This document shows, piece by piece, positions 26,340 through 34,688 of a stretch of 55,201 nucleotides of DNA (positions are counted from its first letter, which is position 1; the number at the start of each line of letters is the position of its first letter). The translations under genes were made by a program, and so were the position numbers. The notes below the pieces were generated by a model that ran no database searches, was not told where the DNA came from, and was given only the letters and a program-made list of their open reading frames with translations. The DNA comes from a virus: the IMG/VR virus record IMGVR_UViG_3300005435_000023, positions 1-55,201 of that record; one strand, written 5' to 3'.

Positions 26340-26356
26340 CGGGTAGGGACTACCCG
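26340..26356 (+). promoter_or_regulatory. Hairpin in the tail/early gap
   Basis: CGGGTAG and CTACCCG form a 7-bp stem around GGA in the 154-bp gap before the first gene of the replication region. There is no T-tract. The gap is relatively A/T-rich (TGCTAACAATCAG upstream) and may hold the start of early transcription. I see no convincing -35/-10 pair. Confidence 0.35.
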
Positions 26357-26425
26357 GATGCGGTGCGGGCGGCTTGTATGGGGGCTCCCGGCGCACTCGC
26401 GGCGGATGGACATAAGGGAACTTTC

Positions 26426-27568
26426 ATGGGGACATTGACCTTTGCGGTGGCCGGGAACGGGCCCGCGAACCGGGACAACATCTACGAGCTGCTCAACGAC
26501 TGGCTGGGCTTCGGCGCCAAGGACGAGGAGGGCTACTACACCGGCGAGGGCGTCAAGTACGACGAGATCCGGCTGATCCTGCCGCTGACCGACGAGCACT
26601 TCACCCCCGGCGTCGCGATGGTGCACCAGTGGTCGGCCCTGGCGAACCTGGACTTCACCGGTGTGATCTCGGTGACCAACCCGCCCACGCGCCGGGACGT
26701 GAAGGGCGCCAAGGGCGAGACGGACAACCTGGAGGCCGCGTCCGACGTCTACGGGCGCATCGCCGAGCTGCTGGCCGAGGCGGACCCGGCGGACGAGGTC
26801 GTGCTGCTGGTGCTGCACGAGGACACCGACCCGGACGAGGAGACCCGGGCGCTGATCGAATCCGCATTCGAGCGCGGGGTGCGCACGGTGCTGAACCTGT
26901 CCTACGGGCTGGCCCCGATCGAGCCCCCGGCGCCGCAGGTGTTCGGGCAGCAGGAGCTGCCCGAGCCGCAGCTTGCGGAGATCGAGCTGGACGACGAGCG
27001 CATCCGCGGGGCGCTGGCCTCGCGCGGCGCCCTGAAGGTCGACCCGGAGGTCCTGGCGCGCCGCCCGTTCGGCGCCAAGCTGCGCGACGCGGTCATGGCG
27101 GGCGCGGGGGACGGCCCGGTGACCATCACCCACGCGATCACCCGCACCACGCAGCTGGACCTGGGCCGGGAGCTGGAGGGCGATCCGGTCGCGAACGTGT
27201 TCTCCACCCTGGACAAGCTGCTTGAGTACCACATCGCCACCGACCTGGTCACGCGGATGGACTACACCGGGGTCACCGACGGTCCGGGCAGCCCGGTCAC
27301 CGACGAGCTGCTGCGCCTGCACGTGATCCTCCAGCACCTGCTCGGGGTGGCCCCGACGGACGCGGCGCAGGAGCTGGAGGCGATCGCGGACGCGGTGCCC
27401 CAGCCGCAGGAGATCCCCGAGCAGGCCGAGCCGTCGGTGACGGTCGCGGTGCAGATGGCGCAGCGCACCCGCACCGAGTGGTTCGACGAGGAGGCCGGGC
27501 AGTGGCGCCCCAAGGGCCGCGGGCGCCCGCGCAAGAACGTGCAGACCCGCGAAGTCCCGGTGGACTAG
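26426..27568 (+). CDS. Unknown protein with Rossmann-like N-terminus and C-terminal AT-hook-like motif
   Basis: Encodes 380 aa from ATG 26426, chosen for its ribosome binding site (AAGGGA); in-frame sequence upstream is intergenic. Alternating strands and helices at residues 3-190 (LTFAVAGNG, DEIRLILPL, EVVLLVLHEDTD, VRTVLNLSYGL) suggest a Rossmann-like nucleotide-sensing or enzymatic domain. The C-terminus carries KGRGRPRKNVQ, matching the AT-hook core GRP. As the first gene of the early region it may be a DNA-binding regulator, but no known family is assigned. Confidence 0.72.
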   Translation: MGTLTFAVAGNGPANRDNIYELLNDWLGFGAKDEEGYYTGEGVKYDEIRLILPLTDEHFTPGVAMVHQWSALANLDFTGVISVTNPPTRRDVKGAKGETDNLEAASDVYGRIAELLAEADPADEVVLLVLHEDTDPDEETRALIESAFERGVRTVLNLSYGLAPIEPPAPQVFGQQELPEPQLAEIELDDERIRGALASRGALKVDPEVLARRPFGAKLRDAVMAGAGDGPVTITHAITRTTQLDLGRELEGDPVANVFSTLDKLLEYHIATDLVTRMDYTGVTDGPGSPVTDELLRLHVILQHLLGVAPTDAAQELEAIADAVPQPQEIPEQAEPSVTVAVQMAQRTRTEWFDEEAGQWRPKGRGRPRKNVQTREVPVD

Positions 27569-27571
27569 GCC

Positions 27572-27820
27572 GTGCCCGCCACCGAGGCCGACGAGCCGAT
27601 CCGCGTCTTGGTCGACCAGCGCATCTTCTGCATGCCAGCCAAGATCATCCTCGATACCTCGCTCAGCACCGGAGCACGGCTGATCGCGGCGCTGTGGTTC
27701 GTGCTTGAGCGGCGTCCCGAAGCCGGGGAGATGGCCGAACTGCTCGGCCTGGACAGGACGGACGCGGTGCTGTTCCTAAACGAGCTGATGACCAAGTCCA
27801 CATGGATGACGGGGTACTGA
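27572..27820 (+). CDS. Small winged-helix-like protein
   Basis: Encodes 82 aa from GTG 27572. The region TSLSTGARLIAALWFVLERRPEAGEMAELLGLDRTDAVLFLNELMTKSTW looks like a helix-turn-helix of the type found in phage replication initiators (entry helix, turn at GLD, recognition helix). It is coupled by TGATG to a larger HTH protein, so both may act together at the phage origin. Confidence 0.62.
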   Translation: MPATEADEPIRVLVDQRIFCMPAKIILDTSLSTGARLIAALWFVLERRPEAGEMAELLGLDRTDAVLFLNELMTKSTWMTGY

Positions 27821-28740
27821 TGAACGAGGGGTACTGGGCACCGTTGCCCGAAGAGCTGCTGCGAAGCGGTCTGTCTCCGCGGGCGATCACGGTCTACGGG
27901 ATGCTGCTGCGCTACGCGGGCGACGCGCGGCGGTGCTGGCCGCGCCAGGCCACGCTCGCCGCCGATCTCAAGTGCTCGGTACCCACGATCGAGCGGGCGG
28001 TGCGCGAGCTTCGCGAGACCGGGTGGATCACCGTCAAGCGCCGCGGCGTCATCCACGGCGTCGAATATCTCCTCGGCATCGGGAAGCCCGCACCATCGCA
28101 GAACCCTGCAAGCGACCCATCACCGGTGCGGGACACCGACCCATCACGGATGGGGGCCCTCAATGAACGAGAGCCAATAGAACCAGAGCCAGAGAAGAAA
28201 GACACTTCGTGTCTTCCTTCACCGCCGCGGCGCGCGGCGGTACGCCGGGAGGCGAAGGCGGCCAGGGACCGGGAGGACGCCCTGGATCCGGCGAAGGCTC
28301 TGGATCTGTGGCAGACGCACCCGGCGAGCGCGAGCGCCGGGGCCTCGCGGGAGAGCTGGGGCTCCCACGGCCCGCGGCGCTCGCCCTCGGCCGACAGCCC
28401 GATGGGCCTGGCCCTGGCGTGGCGCGCGCGGATGCAGGAGGCCCGGATCGCCGGAGCCCTCGACACCAATGTCAAGGCATTGGCACGCTTGTTCCGGGTG
28501 CTGCTCGACGAGGGCGTCACCCCCGCGCAGATCCGCGCGATGACGAACCTGTACGCCGAGGCCGGAGGCCTGCGCAATCCGAGCGTGGCCCCCTGGAGGC
28601 ACTTCCTCTTCCAGCGCCACCTGCTGCTGTCCAAGATCCGCGAGGCCGAGCAGCGCGCCCTGTACCGCGACGACCCCGACGCCTACGTGCGCTGGCCGGA
28701 GCGGACCTCGACCCCGACCACCTATGAATTCGTATCCTGA
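27820..28740 (+). CDS. HTH replication initiator-like protein
   Basis: Encodes 306 aa from ATG 27820 (TGATG coupling; an alternative ATG at 27802 lacks a ribosome binding site). Residues 8-90 form a winged helix of the HTH_36 type (SPRAITVYGMLLRYAGD, then CSVPTIERAVRELRETGW). A disordered linker and a C-terminal helical region (VKALARLFRVLLDEGVTPAQI) follow. Followed by DnaC-like and DnaB-like genes, it fits an origin-binding initiator of the phage replisome. This is inference from order and fold. Confidence 0.72.
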   Translation: MNEGYWAPLPEELLRSGLSPRAITVYGMLLRYAGDARRCWPRQATLAADLKCSVPTIERAVRELRETGWITVKRRGVIHGVEYLLGIGKPAPSQNPASDPSPVRDTDPSRMGALNEREPIEPEPEKKDTSCLPSPPRRAAVRREAKAARDREDALDPAKALDLWQTHPASASAGASRESWGSHGPRRSPSADSPMGLALAWRARMQEARIAGALDTNVKALARLFRVLLDEGVTPAQIRAMTNLYAEAGGLRNPSVAPWRHFLFQRHLLLSKIREAEQRALYRDDPDAYVRWPERTSTPTTYEFVS

Positions 28741-29413
28741 TTGGAACCCCGTGACCGAGACAATGCCGCCCGCCTCCGTGTGGAACGCCGCCCGATTCCC
28801 CGTGGGCACCTGGGGCCGCGTCCTGGAGGACCTCGCCCATCCTGAGGCCACGCTCCAGATCGCCCGGGACTTCATCGAGACGTTCGCAGTGCGCTACGTG
28901 CCCGAGCGCACGCCCCTATCCGAGTTCCCCGACGATCGCAGCCTGATCGGGGTCGGCCTGTTCGTGAGCGGGCCTCCGAAGATCGGCAAGACTGAGATCG
29001 CCTGCACGGTGCTGACCGAGATCGTGCTGGGGCGCCGGTACGACGGGATCACCGTGCTCTACGTGCCCTGGCCGGACTACATCCATTTCTTCAACGAGCG
29101 TCACGCCTGGCGCGAGGGCCGGGGCATCGAGCACGAGGACGACCTGGAGAGCCTGGACGCCTCCATGGATCGCGTCATGCACGACTCGCTGATCGTGATC
29201 GACGACATCGGGCGCGAGCGCATCACCGCCTCCGGTGCGTCCTACGACGAGCTGTACCGCGTCCTTGCCTCCCGCCGCCGCCGCGGCCTGGTCACCATCG
29301 CCGTCACCGGCGTGGGGCTGCCCCAGATGATCGCTGCCTACCCCGAGCACCTGGTCGAGTTCCTGCGCGGCTTCACACAGCTGCCGGTCACCATCCCGCG
29401 GCACCGGTCCTGA
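28724..29413 (+). CDS. DnaC-like AAA+ helicase loader
   Basis: Encodes 229 aa and overlaps the previous gene by 17 bp; a GTG at 28751 with a GGAA site is an alternative start. Walker A is GPPKIGKTE (about residues 83-91) and Walker B is LIVIDDIGRE (about 155-164), followed by an Arg-rich sensor region (YRVLASRRRRGL). Size and motifs match DnaC/IstB-type loaders that place DnaB helicase on DNA. The helicase gene follows one gene later. Confidence 0.85.
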   Translation: MNSYPDWNPVTETMPPASVWNAARFPVGTWGRVLEDLAHPEATLQIARDFIETFAVRYVPERTPLSEFPDDRSLIGVGLFVSGPPKIGKTEIACTVLTEIVLGRRYDGITVLYVPWPDYIHFFNERHAWREGRGIEHEDDLESLDASMDRVMHDSLIVIDDIGRERITASGASYDELYRVLASRRRRGLVTIAVTGVGLPQMIAAYPEHLVEFLRGFTQLPVTIPRHRS

Positions 29414-29868
29414 TGCAGCACGGCGACATCTCAGACGACCCCCCGCAGCGGCTCTGGGTGGTCTACGAGGGCCTGGTGGGGCTGCGGCGGCCCGAGACCC
29501 CAAGCGCACCGCGCAAGGGCCCCTGGCGCCGCCGTACGCCCCCCAGGGCGCTGTCCCCCGCGGACTTCTCGGTCAACGAGCTGGCCGCCGCCGCGATCTA
29601 CCGCACGATGGTGCGCGACCACTGGCACCTGGAAGTGCTCACCTTCCTCGGGGACGGCTTCGCCCTGGAGCTGGCCGAGACGCTCGGCTACGAGCAGAAC
29701 ATCTACGCCCCGGTCCTGAGCCGCACCCCCGCCGGTGTCGCCCGCGAGCTGGCGCGGCGCCCGGACGTGCAGCGGGTCTACTTCCCCGACCGGGCCAACC
29801 TATTGACATTCGGGCAGCGCGGCCAGCATCTTCCCCCCGACCGCGCGGACCAGATCGGACGGCTCTAG
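29413..29868 (+). CDS. Hypothetical protein between helicase loader and helicase
   Basis: Encodes 151 aa, coupled by TGATG to the loader gene. A basic Pro/Arg-rich segment (residues about 30-55) precedes a helical domain (FSVNELAAAAIYRTMVRDHW). I recognise no family. Coupling on both sides (its stop touches the helicase start) suggests a replisome accessory role. Confidence 0.65.
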   Translation: MQHGDISDDPPQRLWVVYEGLVGLRRPETPSAPRKGPWRRRTPPRALSPADFSVNELAAAAIYRTMVRDHWHLEVLTFLGDGFALELAETLGYEQNIYAPVLSRTPAGVARELARRPDVQRVYFPDRANLLTFGQRGQHLPPDRADQIGRL

Positions 29869-31146
29869 ATGGACATCGAACACAGGGTCCTGTGCGCGGT
29901 CGTGGCCGAGGGCTCGACCCACGCCCTGACCGACGCCCAGATCACCGCCGAATACTTCCCCACCCCCGTGCACGCCAAGGTGTACAAGGCGATCCTCGGC
30001 CACCAGACGCGCTACGGCCGCGTCCCGAGCGCCGAGACCCTCGCGGCCCAGTTCCCCGGCTACACCTTCGACACCCCGCCCGAGCCGATCGCCGTCTACC
30101 TCGACCGCCTGGTCGAGCAGCGCAACCGCGAGGTGCTCGCTGTGGGCGTGGTGCGCGCGGTCGAGGCGCTGGAGGCCGGGGACCTGGACGCCAGCGAGGG
30201 CGTACTCGCCACCACCCTGCGCTCCTTGATGCGCCCGAGCCGTCGCGCGGCGATGCTGGAACTGCTCAAGAGCGGCGACGAGCGCCTGGGGCAGTATCGC
30301 GCCTACCGCGAGAGCATCGAGGGCCTGCGCGGGATCCCCACCGGGTTCCCCACCGTCGACCGAGCCACCCAAGGCCTGCAACCGGGACAGCTCGTCGTGC
30401 TCGGCGGCCTGCCCAAGGGGGGCAAGACCACTGTCCTGAGCGCCATCACCCGCTACGCCTACGAGGACGCCTACGCCAACGGCAGCGAGCTGGTTCCGCT
30501 GCTCTACACGATCGAGATGGGCGTCATGGAGATCGCCGAGCGCCTCGACGCCTCGTTCGCCGGGATCGACGTCCAGAAGCTGCGCAGCGGCACGCTTAAC
30601 CAGGCCGAATGGATTCGCTTGGAACGCGCGATCGCCCGCGTGGGAGGCATGGCGTCCTTCCACATCCACAAGGGGATCGCACATCAGGCCACGATTACAC
30701 AGATCGCCGCGTCGATCGAGCGCAACCGCCCCGATTTGCTCGCGGTCGATGGCATCTACCTGATGCGCGACGAGTTGACCGGGGACGTGGGCACACCCCA
30801 GGCCATCACCTCTCTCACGCAGTCCTTCAAGCGTCTCGCCGACACCTGGGCGATCCCGGTGATCATCACCAGCCAGCTGCTGCGCTCCAAGGTCGACCGC
30901 AAGAAGGGCGCCGACGGCGGCTCGTTCGGTTGGGCGTCGAGCTTCGAAATGGACGCCGACATCGCCATGGCGCTCGATCCCACCGACGACGACGCGGTCA
31001 AGCTGCTCAAGATCGTCGCCTCGCGCAACTGCCCCAACGTGCAGAGCCACATCCGCATCGACTGGAGTCGCGGGGCGTGCGAGGAGCTGGCGCAGAGCCC
31101 ATTCGAGGCCACCACCGGCGGCACGAGCGCGACCTCACGCTGGTAG
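29869..31146 (+). CDS. DnaB-like replicative helicase
   Basis: Encodes 425 aa, about the length of DnaB. The N-terminal helical domain (1-100) starts MDIEHRVLCAVV. The RecA-like ATPase begins with GIPTGFPTVDRATQGLQPGQ; Walker A is GGLPKGGKTT (residues about 179-188). Further motifs include YTIEM near 225, DLLAVDGIYLM near 290 and VIITSQL near 335. It unwinds DNA at the fork, is loaded by the DnaC-like protein, and precedes the primase. Confidence 0.92.
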   Translation: MDIEHRVLCAVVAEGSTHALTDAQITAEYFPTPVHAKVYKAILGHQTRYGRVPSAETLAAQFPGYTFDTPPEPIAVYLDRLVEQRNREVLAVGVVRAVEALEAGDLDASEGVLATTLRSLMRPSRRAAMLELLKSGDERLGQYRAYRESIEGLRGIPTGFPTVDRATQGLQPGQLVVLGGLPKGGKTTVLSAITRYAYEDAYANGSELVPLLYTIEMGVMEIAERLDASFAGIDVQKLRSGTLNQAEWIRLERAIARVGGMASFHIHKGIAHQATITQIAASIERNRPDLLAVDGIYLMRDELTGDVGTPQAITSLTQSFKRLADTWAIPVIITSQLLRSKVDRKKGADGGSFGWASSFEMDADIAMALDPTDDDAVKLLKIVASRNCPNVQSHIRIDWSRGACEELAQSPFEATTGGTSATSRW

Positions 31147-31155
31147 GGCGCCGGT

Positions 31156-32085
31156 ATGTGGGATCTGACCGCCCCGCCGGTGCCCGGCGACGTACAGGGC
31201 GCGCTGCGGGAGCTGGGGATCGAGATCGTGCGCGTCGAGGGCGGGGAGGTGTGGGCGCACTGCCCCGCCCATCTCGCGCGCACCGGGAAAGAGGACCGGC
31301 ACCCTTCGTTCAGTGTCAACGAGGAGCGCGGTCTGTTCCTCTGCTTCAGCTGCGGCTATCAGGGTTCGTTTCCCACCCTGGTCATGGACCGCCTGGGCCT
31401 GGACCCGGTCGCCGCGCACACCTGGACCGCGCGCTACGGGTCGTTGGAGCGCGCCGCACGGATCCTGCGCGGACCCTGCGTACCATCGGCGCCCCCGCCG
31501 GAGCCGAGCCTGGCAGGCTACGCCTTCCCCCCGGCCGAGGCGCTTGCCAAACGCGGCATCGACGACGAGGGCGCCGCCCGCTACGGCCTGCTGTGGGACG
31601 AGGAGTCCGGCGGCTTCGTCCTGCCGATCCGCGACCCGCGCGGCGCGCTGCTCGGCTACCAGTACAAGCGCGGCAAGTTCGTGCGCAACCGCCCCCGCGG
31701 CATCGCCAAGGCCTCCACCCTGTTCGGGGCGCACGCCTTCGACGGCGACACCGCGGTCCTGGTCGAGTCCCCCCTGGACTGCGCCCGGCTGTGGGCCGCC
31801 GGAATCCCCGGCGCGCTCGCCTCCTTCGGCGCGGTTGTCTCGGACGCCCAGATCGACCTGCTGGTGCGCCTGGCCGACCGGGTCGTGATCGCCCTGGACA
31901 ACGACGAGCCGGGGATCTCGAACGCGGACCTGGTCGAGGCCCGGCTGCGCCGCCGCACCCGCGTCACTTTTTTCCGCTACCCGCGGCGCACCGTCAAAGA
32001 CCCCGGCGAGATGAGCGACAAAGAGATCGCCGACGCCTACGACGGCGCCTACTCGCGCCTCGCGCGGTATTTGGAGCGTCTGTAA
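31156..32085 (+). CDS. DNA primase with CHC2 zinc finger and TOPRIM domain
   Basis: Encodes 309 aa. The N-terminal zinc ribbon has Cys36, His39, Cys63 and Cys66 (CPAH ... CFSCG), the CHC2 pattern of DnaG-type primases. The C-terminal half has a TOPRIM core: AVLVESPLDCARLWAAG with the catalytic Glu and VVIALDNDEPG with the DxD-like acidic pair. It is shorter than bacterial DnaG and lacks a clear helicase-binding domain, as many phage primases do. Confidence 0.9.
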   Translation: MWDLTAPPVPGDVQGALRELGIEIVRVEGGEVWAHCPAHLARTGKEDRHPSFSVNEERGLFLCFSCGYQGSFPTLVMDRLGLDPVAAHTWTARYGSLERAARILRGPCVPSAPPPEPSLAGYAFPPAEALAKRGIDDEGAARYGLLWDEESGGFVLPIRDPRGALLGYQYKRGKFVRNRPRGIAKASTLFGAHAFDGDTAVLVESPLDCARLWAAGIPGALASFGAVVSDAQIDLLVRLADRVVIALDNDEPGISNADLVEARLRRRTRVTFFRYPRRTVKDPGEMSDKEIADAYDGAYSRLARYLERL

Positions 32086-33720
32086 ATGTTCTGCGGAAAT
32101 CTGCACGGCTACCAGGAACAGGCCGTGAGCGCCGCCGTCGAGCGCCGCAGCATGCTGATCGCGCACGGGATGGGCACCGGCAAGACCCTGGTCGCCCTCG
32201 CCGTGATCGAAGAACTCTTCATGCGCGGCGAGGTCGACAGCGCCCTGATCATCGTCCCGGCGGCGCTGCGCTGGCAGTGGGCCGAGAAGATCGCGGCCTT
32301 CGCCGACGTTCGCACGCGCGGGATCCGGCTCAAGAATGTGACGCTGCGCGTCCCGGCCGCGGAACACTGCGCGGTGATCGACGCCGCCCCGGCCAAGCGT
32401 GCCGAGCTATACGCCGCGATGCAGCGCGACGGGCGCCCGGACTACGTGATCGTCTCCTACGAGACCGCGTGCGCCGACGCGGGGGCCCTGCGACGCCTGG
32501 CTTTCGAGGGGATCGTCCTGGACGAGGCGCAGGCGATCAAGAACGCCGGGGCGCAGCGCACCAAGAAGATCAAGGATTTGACAGCTCCGTACCGGTACGC
32601 CCTGACCGGTACGCCCATGGACAACGGCAGGCCCGAGGAGATCTACAGCGTCATGCAGTGGGTCGACCCGTCCGTGTTCGGCCGGTGGGACCTATACGAC
32701 CGCGCCTACGTCGTGCGCAACGAGTACGGGCGCCCCGTGGCCTACCGGAACCTCGACGTCATGCACGACACGCTCGCCCCGGCGATGCACCGGCGCACCG
32801 TGCACGATCCGGACGTGGCCGCGTGCATGCCCGCCGTCGTGCACCGTACGGTCCCGGTGCATCTGGGTGTGCACACCCGCGCGGTGTATGCACGTATCGA
32901 ACGCGACCTGGAGCATGCACTGGAGCGTGCCCGCGACGAGGGTCGTGCGCACGTGGACGTCGCCGCACTGTACGCGGGCGGTGCACAGCACGGCAGCGCG
33001 GCGCTCGGCCGGGTCAGCGCGTGCATGCTCGCCGCGCGGCTGCTGCTGTGCGACCCGCGGTTGCTGCACGTCTCCGCGGCCAAACACCGCAGCGCGGGCA
33101 AGGGCAAGGGCAAGGGCATCGGCAGCGCCTACGCCCGCAAGCTGGTCGACGCGGGCGCGATTCCCGAGCAGGCGGGCGGGGAGAAGCTCGACGTCCTGCT
33201 CCAGCTGGTCGACGCAGCCCTCGTCGAGCCCTCCCACAAGGTCGTGGTGTTCACCGCGTTCCGTGAGATGCTCCCGCTGCTGCAAGAAGCCCTGGGGGCC
33301 TATCAGAGCGTCCTGTACCACGGAGAGCTTGACGCGGCGGCCCGCGCCGCGGCCGTGGCCCGCTTCTGCACCAGCTTCACGTGCCGGGTGTTCCTGAGCA
33401 CGGACGCCGGGGGCAGCGGCGTCGACCTGCCCGTCGCCTCCCACGTGATCAACTACGACGCGCCCGGCGGGGTGGGTGCATGGATGCAGCGCTGCACCCG
33501 GCACACCCGTGCATCCTCGGTGCACCGCACCGTGCACGTGGACGACATGGTCACCGTGCACAGCATCGAGGAGCACGTGCATGCACGGATGCTCGGTGCA
33601 CAACAGGTCATGCTCGCCTCGGTCGACGACCGTGCACACAAGCGCACGCACAAACGCGGATCACTCACCGCACACCTGCACGCATCACGCACACCGGCGT
33701 GGGGCCGAACGGGTGAATGA
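32086..33720 (+). CDS. SNF2/DEAD-like helicase
   Basis: Encodes 544 aa, ATG directly following the primase stop. The Q-like motif LHGYQEQAV precedes Walker A HGMGTGKT (27-34). Motif II is DEAQ (146-149), motif III YALTGTPMDNG near 170, and the C-terminal helicase motifs include VFLSTDAGGSGVDLP and QRCTRHTR. This is the SWI2/SNF2 arrangement common in phages. Residues about 225-300 and 465-540 are unusually rich in His, Cys and Ala because the DNA is packed with TGCAC motifs. It could remodel protein-DNA complexes in replication or recombination. Confidence 0.9.
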   Translation: MFCGNLHGYQEQAVSAAVERRSMLIAHGMGTGKTLVALAVIEELFMRGEVDSALIIVPAALRWQWAEKIAAFADVRTRGIRLKNVTLRVPAAEHCAVIDAAPAKRAELYAAMQRDGRPDYVIVSYETACADAGALRRLAFEGIVLDEAQAIKNAGAQRTKKIKDLTAPYRYALTGTPMDNGRPEEIYSVMQWVDPSVFGRWDLYDRAYVVRNEYGRPVAYRNLDVMHDTLAPAMHRRTVHDPDVAACMPAVVHRTVPVHLGVHTRAVYARIERDLEHALERARDEGRAHVDVAALYAGGAQHGSAALGRVSACMLAARLLLCDPRLLHVSAAKHRSAGKGKGKGIGSAYARKLVDAGAIPEQAGGEKLDVLLQLVDAALVEPSHKVVVFTAFREMLPLLQEALGAYQSVLYHGELDAAARAAAVARFCTSFTCRVFLSTDAGGSGVDLPVASHVINYDAPGGVGAWMQRCTRHTRASSVHRTVHVDDMVTVHSIEEHVHARMLGAQQVMLASVDDRAHKRTHKRGSLTAHLHASRTPAWGRTGE

Positions 33721-33846
33721 CGTGCGTGCACGAACCGCCCAGATGTGCACACACCACGATCCCACACAGGGTGCACAAGTTCACAAGCGGTAGAATAGTT
33801 TGCACAATGCGCAGCACTCTCCTACCCTGTCGAAATACGGTGCACT
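32761..33846. repeat. Cluster of GTGCAC palindromes (candidate origin or partition site)
   Basis: Thirteen perfect GTGCAC palindromes start at 32800, 32839, 32869, 32981, 33520, 33532, 33556, 33596, 33632, 33726, 33745, 33771 and 33840. More than a dozen further TGCAC/GTGCAT/ATGCAC variants lie between them. They occur in all reading phases of the helicase gene, using the rare codons GCA and CAT, and continue into the non-coding gap 33721-33869, which is relatively A/T-rich. The rest of the window has only about one GTGCAC per 3 kb. An iteron-type binding array is inferred. Confidence 0.7.
33791..33796 (+). promoter_or_regulatory. Possible -10 box TAGAAT
   Basis: TAGAAT is close to the sigma-70/HrdB -10 consensus and lies in the A/T-rich gap between the helicase and the DUF2637 gene, 79 bp before the start codon. 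It is flanked by GTGCAC (33771) and TTGCAC (33800), so a protein binding the repeats would control it. No clear -35 is visible. Confidence 0.4.
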
Positions 33847-33869
33847 GATTCAGGGAATCGGGTGGGGAA

Positions 33870-34490
33870 ATGATGCGCTGGCTGAGCGAGATCACGCAGA
33901 AAATCGCCGAGCACGGCGCGACCGTGTTCCTGGCCGTCGTGACCGGCGCCCTGAGCTTCAGCCACATCAGGGACCTGGCCCTGCGCGCCGGACAGGGCCA
34001 GTGGCAGGCCGACCTCTACCCCGTCGCGGTCGACGCGGTCACCGTGTACGCCCTGCGCAAGGTCCTGGACCGCACCCTGTCCGGCGGCGTGCGCATGCTC
34101 GCGTGGTTCGTGTTCGCCCTCTTCTGCGGCATCTCCCTCGCGGCGAACCTGTTCGACGCACCCGTGCACGACCTGGTCGGATACTTCGTCGCCGTGCTGC
34201 CCAGCGCCGCCTTCGTCGTCAACACCCTGCTGTCGCACTTCTCGGCGCACCGCGAGGAGCCCGAGGTGAAGCCCGCGACGAAGACCAAGCCCGCCCGCGC
34301 CAAGGGTGCCACGAAGCCGCGCAGCGCCGTGCGCCAGGAGCTGGAGAAGCTCGCCGTCGCGTACGCGGCCAACCCGAACGCAACCGGCGTCGCCTTCGCG
34401 CGCCAGATCGCCGCCCCCTGGCTCACCGAGCGCGGCCTGGAGCGCTCCGAGGGAAGCCTGCGCAACATTTACCGCCAGGCCACCGCTTAA
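33870..34490 (+). CDS. DUF2637-type membrane protein with C-terminal HTH-like region
   Basis: Encodes 206 aa. The first 125 residues match the DUF2637 pattern known from Streptomyces plasmids and integrative elements: FLAVVTGALSFSHIRDLALR, QWQADLYPVAVDAVTVYAL and later hydrophobic helices (MLAWFVFALFCGISLAANLF, LVGYFVAVLPSAAFVVNTLL). A basic linker follows, then a helical region resembling an HTH (PNATGVAFARQIAAPWLTE ... GSLRNIYRQ). Such proteins are associated with mobile-element transfer or maintenance. Its presence beside the repeat array suggests a plasmid-like module. Confidence 0.78.
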   Translation: MMRWLSEITQKIAEHGATVFLAVVTGALSFSHIRDLALRAGQGQWQADLYPVAVDAVTVYALRKVLDRTLSGGVRMLAWFVFALFCGISLAANLFDAPVHDLVGYFVAVLPSAAFVVNTLLSHFSAHREEPEVKPATKTKPARAKGATKPRSAVRQELEKLAVAYAANPNATGVAFARQIAAPWLTERGLERSEGSLRNIYRQATA

Positions 34491-34522
34491 ACGTCCAGAT
34501 GAGGGTGCGTCCCCCCAACAAT

Positions 34523-34540
34523 TGGTCGATTAGTTGACCA
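34523..34540. promoter_or_regulatory. Inverted repeat, operator candidate
   Basis: TGGTC (34523-34527) and GACCA (34536-34540) are perfect 5-bp arms around an A/T-rich 8-nt spacer, in a 198-bp gap that is much richer in A/T than the genome average. The size suits a dimeric regulator. It lies upstream of the gene starting at 34689. Confidence 0.35.
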
Positions 34541-34620
34541 CATCAAATCCATAGTCACTTGCAGTGCGCCAACCCTTGGCTTCTTGGCCGGGTGGACCTA
34601 CGGTCGCTAGCAGTTCCCCC

Positions 34621-34654
34621 GATAGCAGCACGGTCTTCTCAGACCGCTTCTATC
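34621..34654 (+). promoter_or_regulatory. Two-tier hairpin in 5' leader
   Basis: The outer stem GATAG/CTATC (34621-34625, 34650-34654) and inner stem CGGTCT/AGACCG (34631-34636, 34641-34646) with a TCTC loop form an interrupted hairpin 35 nt before the start codon at 34689. There is no T-tract. It could be a structured leader or protein-binding RNA element controlling the following operon. Confidence 0.45.
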
Positions 34655-34688
34655 AGGCTGCGCGGATACAACCGTGGAGACATCTGTG

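Noticed and set aside
32585-32616. CCGTACCGGTACG palindromic stretch as an operator
   Set aside because: It encodes the conserved YALTGTP helicase motif region and is a single occurrence, so protein coding explains most of it.
30609-33266. 885-aa open frame overlapping helicase, primase and SNF2 genes
   Set aside because: An Arg/Pro/Gly-rich shadow in another frame over three well-supported genes.
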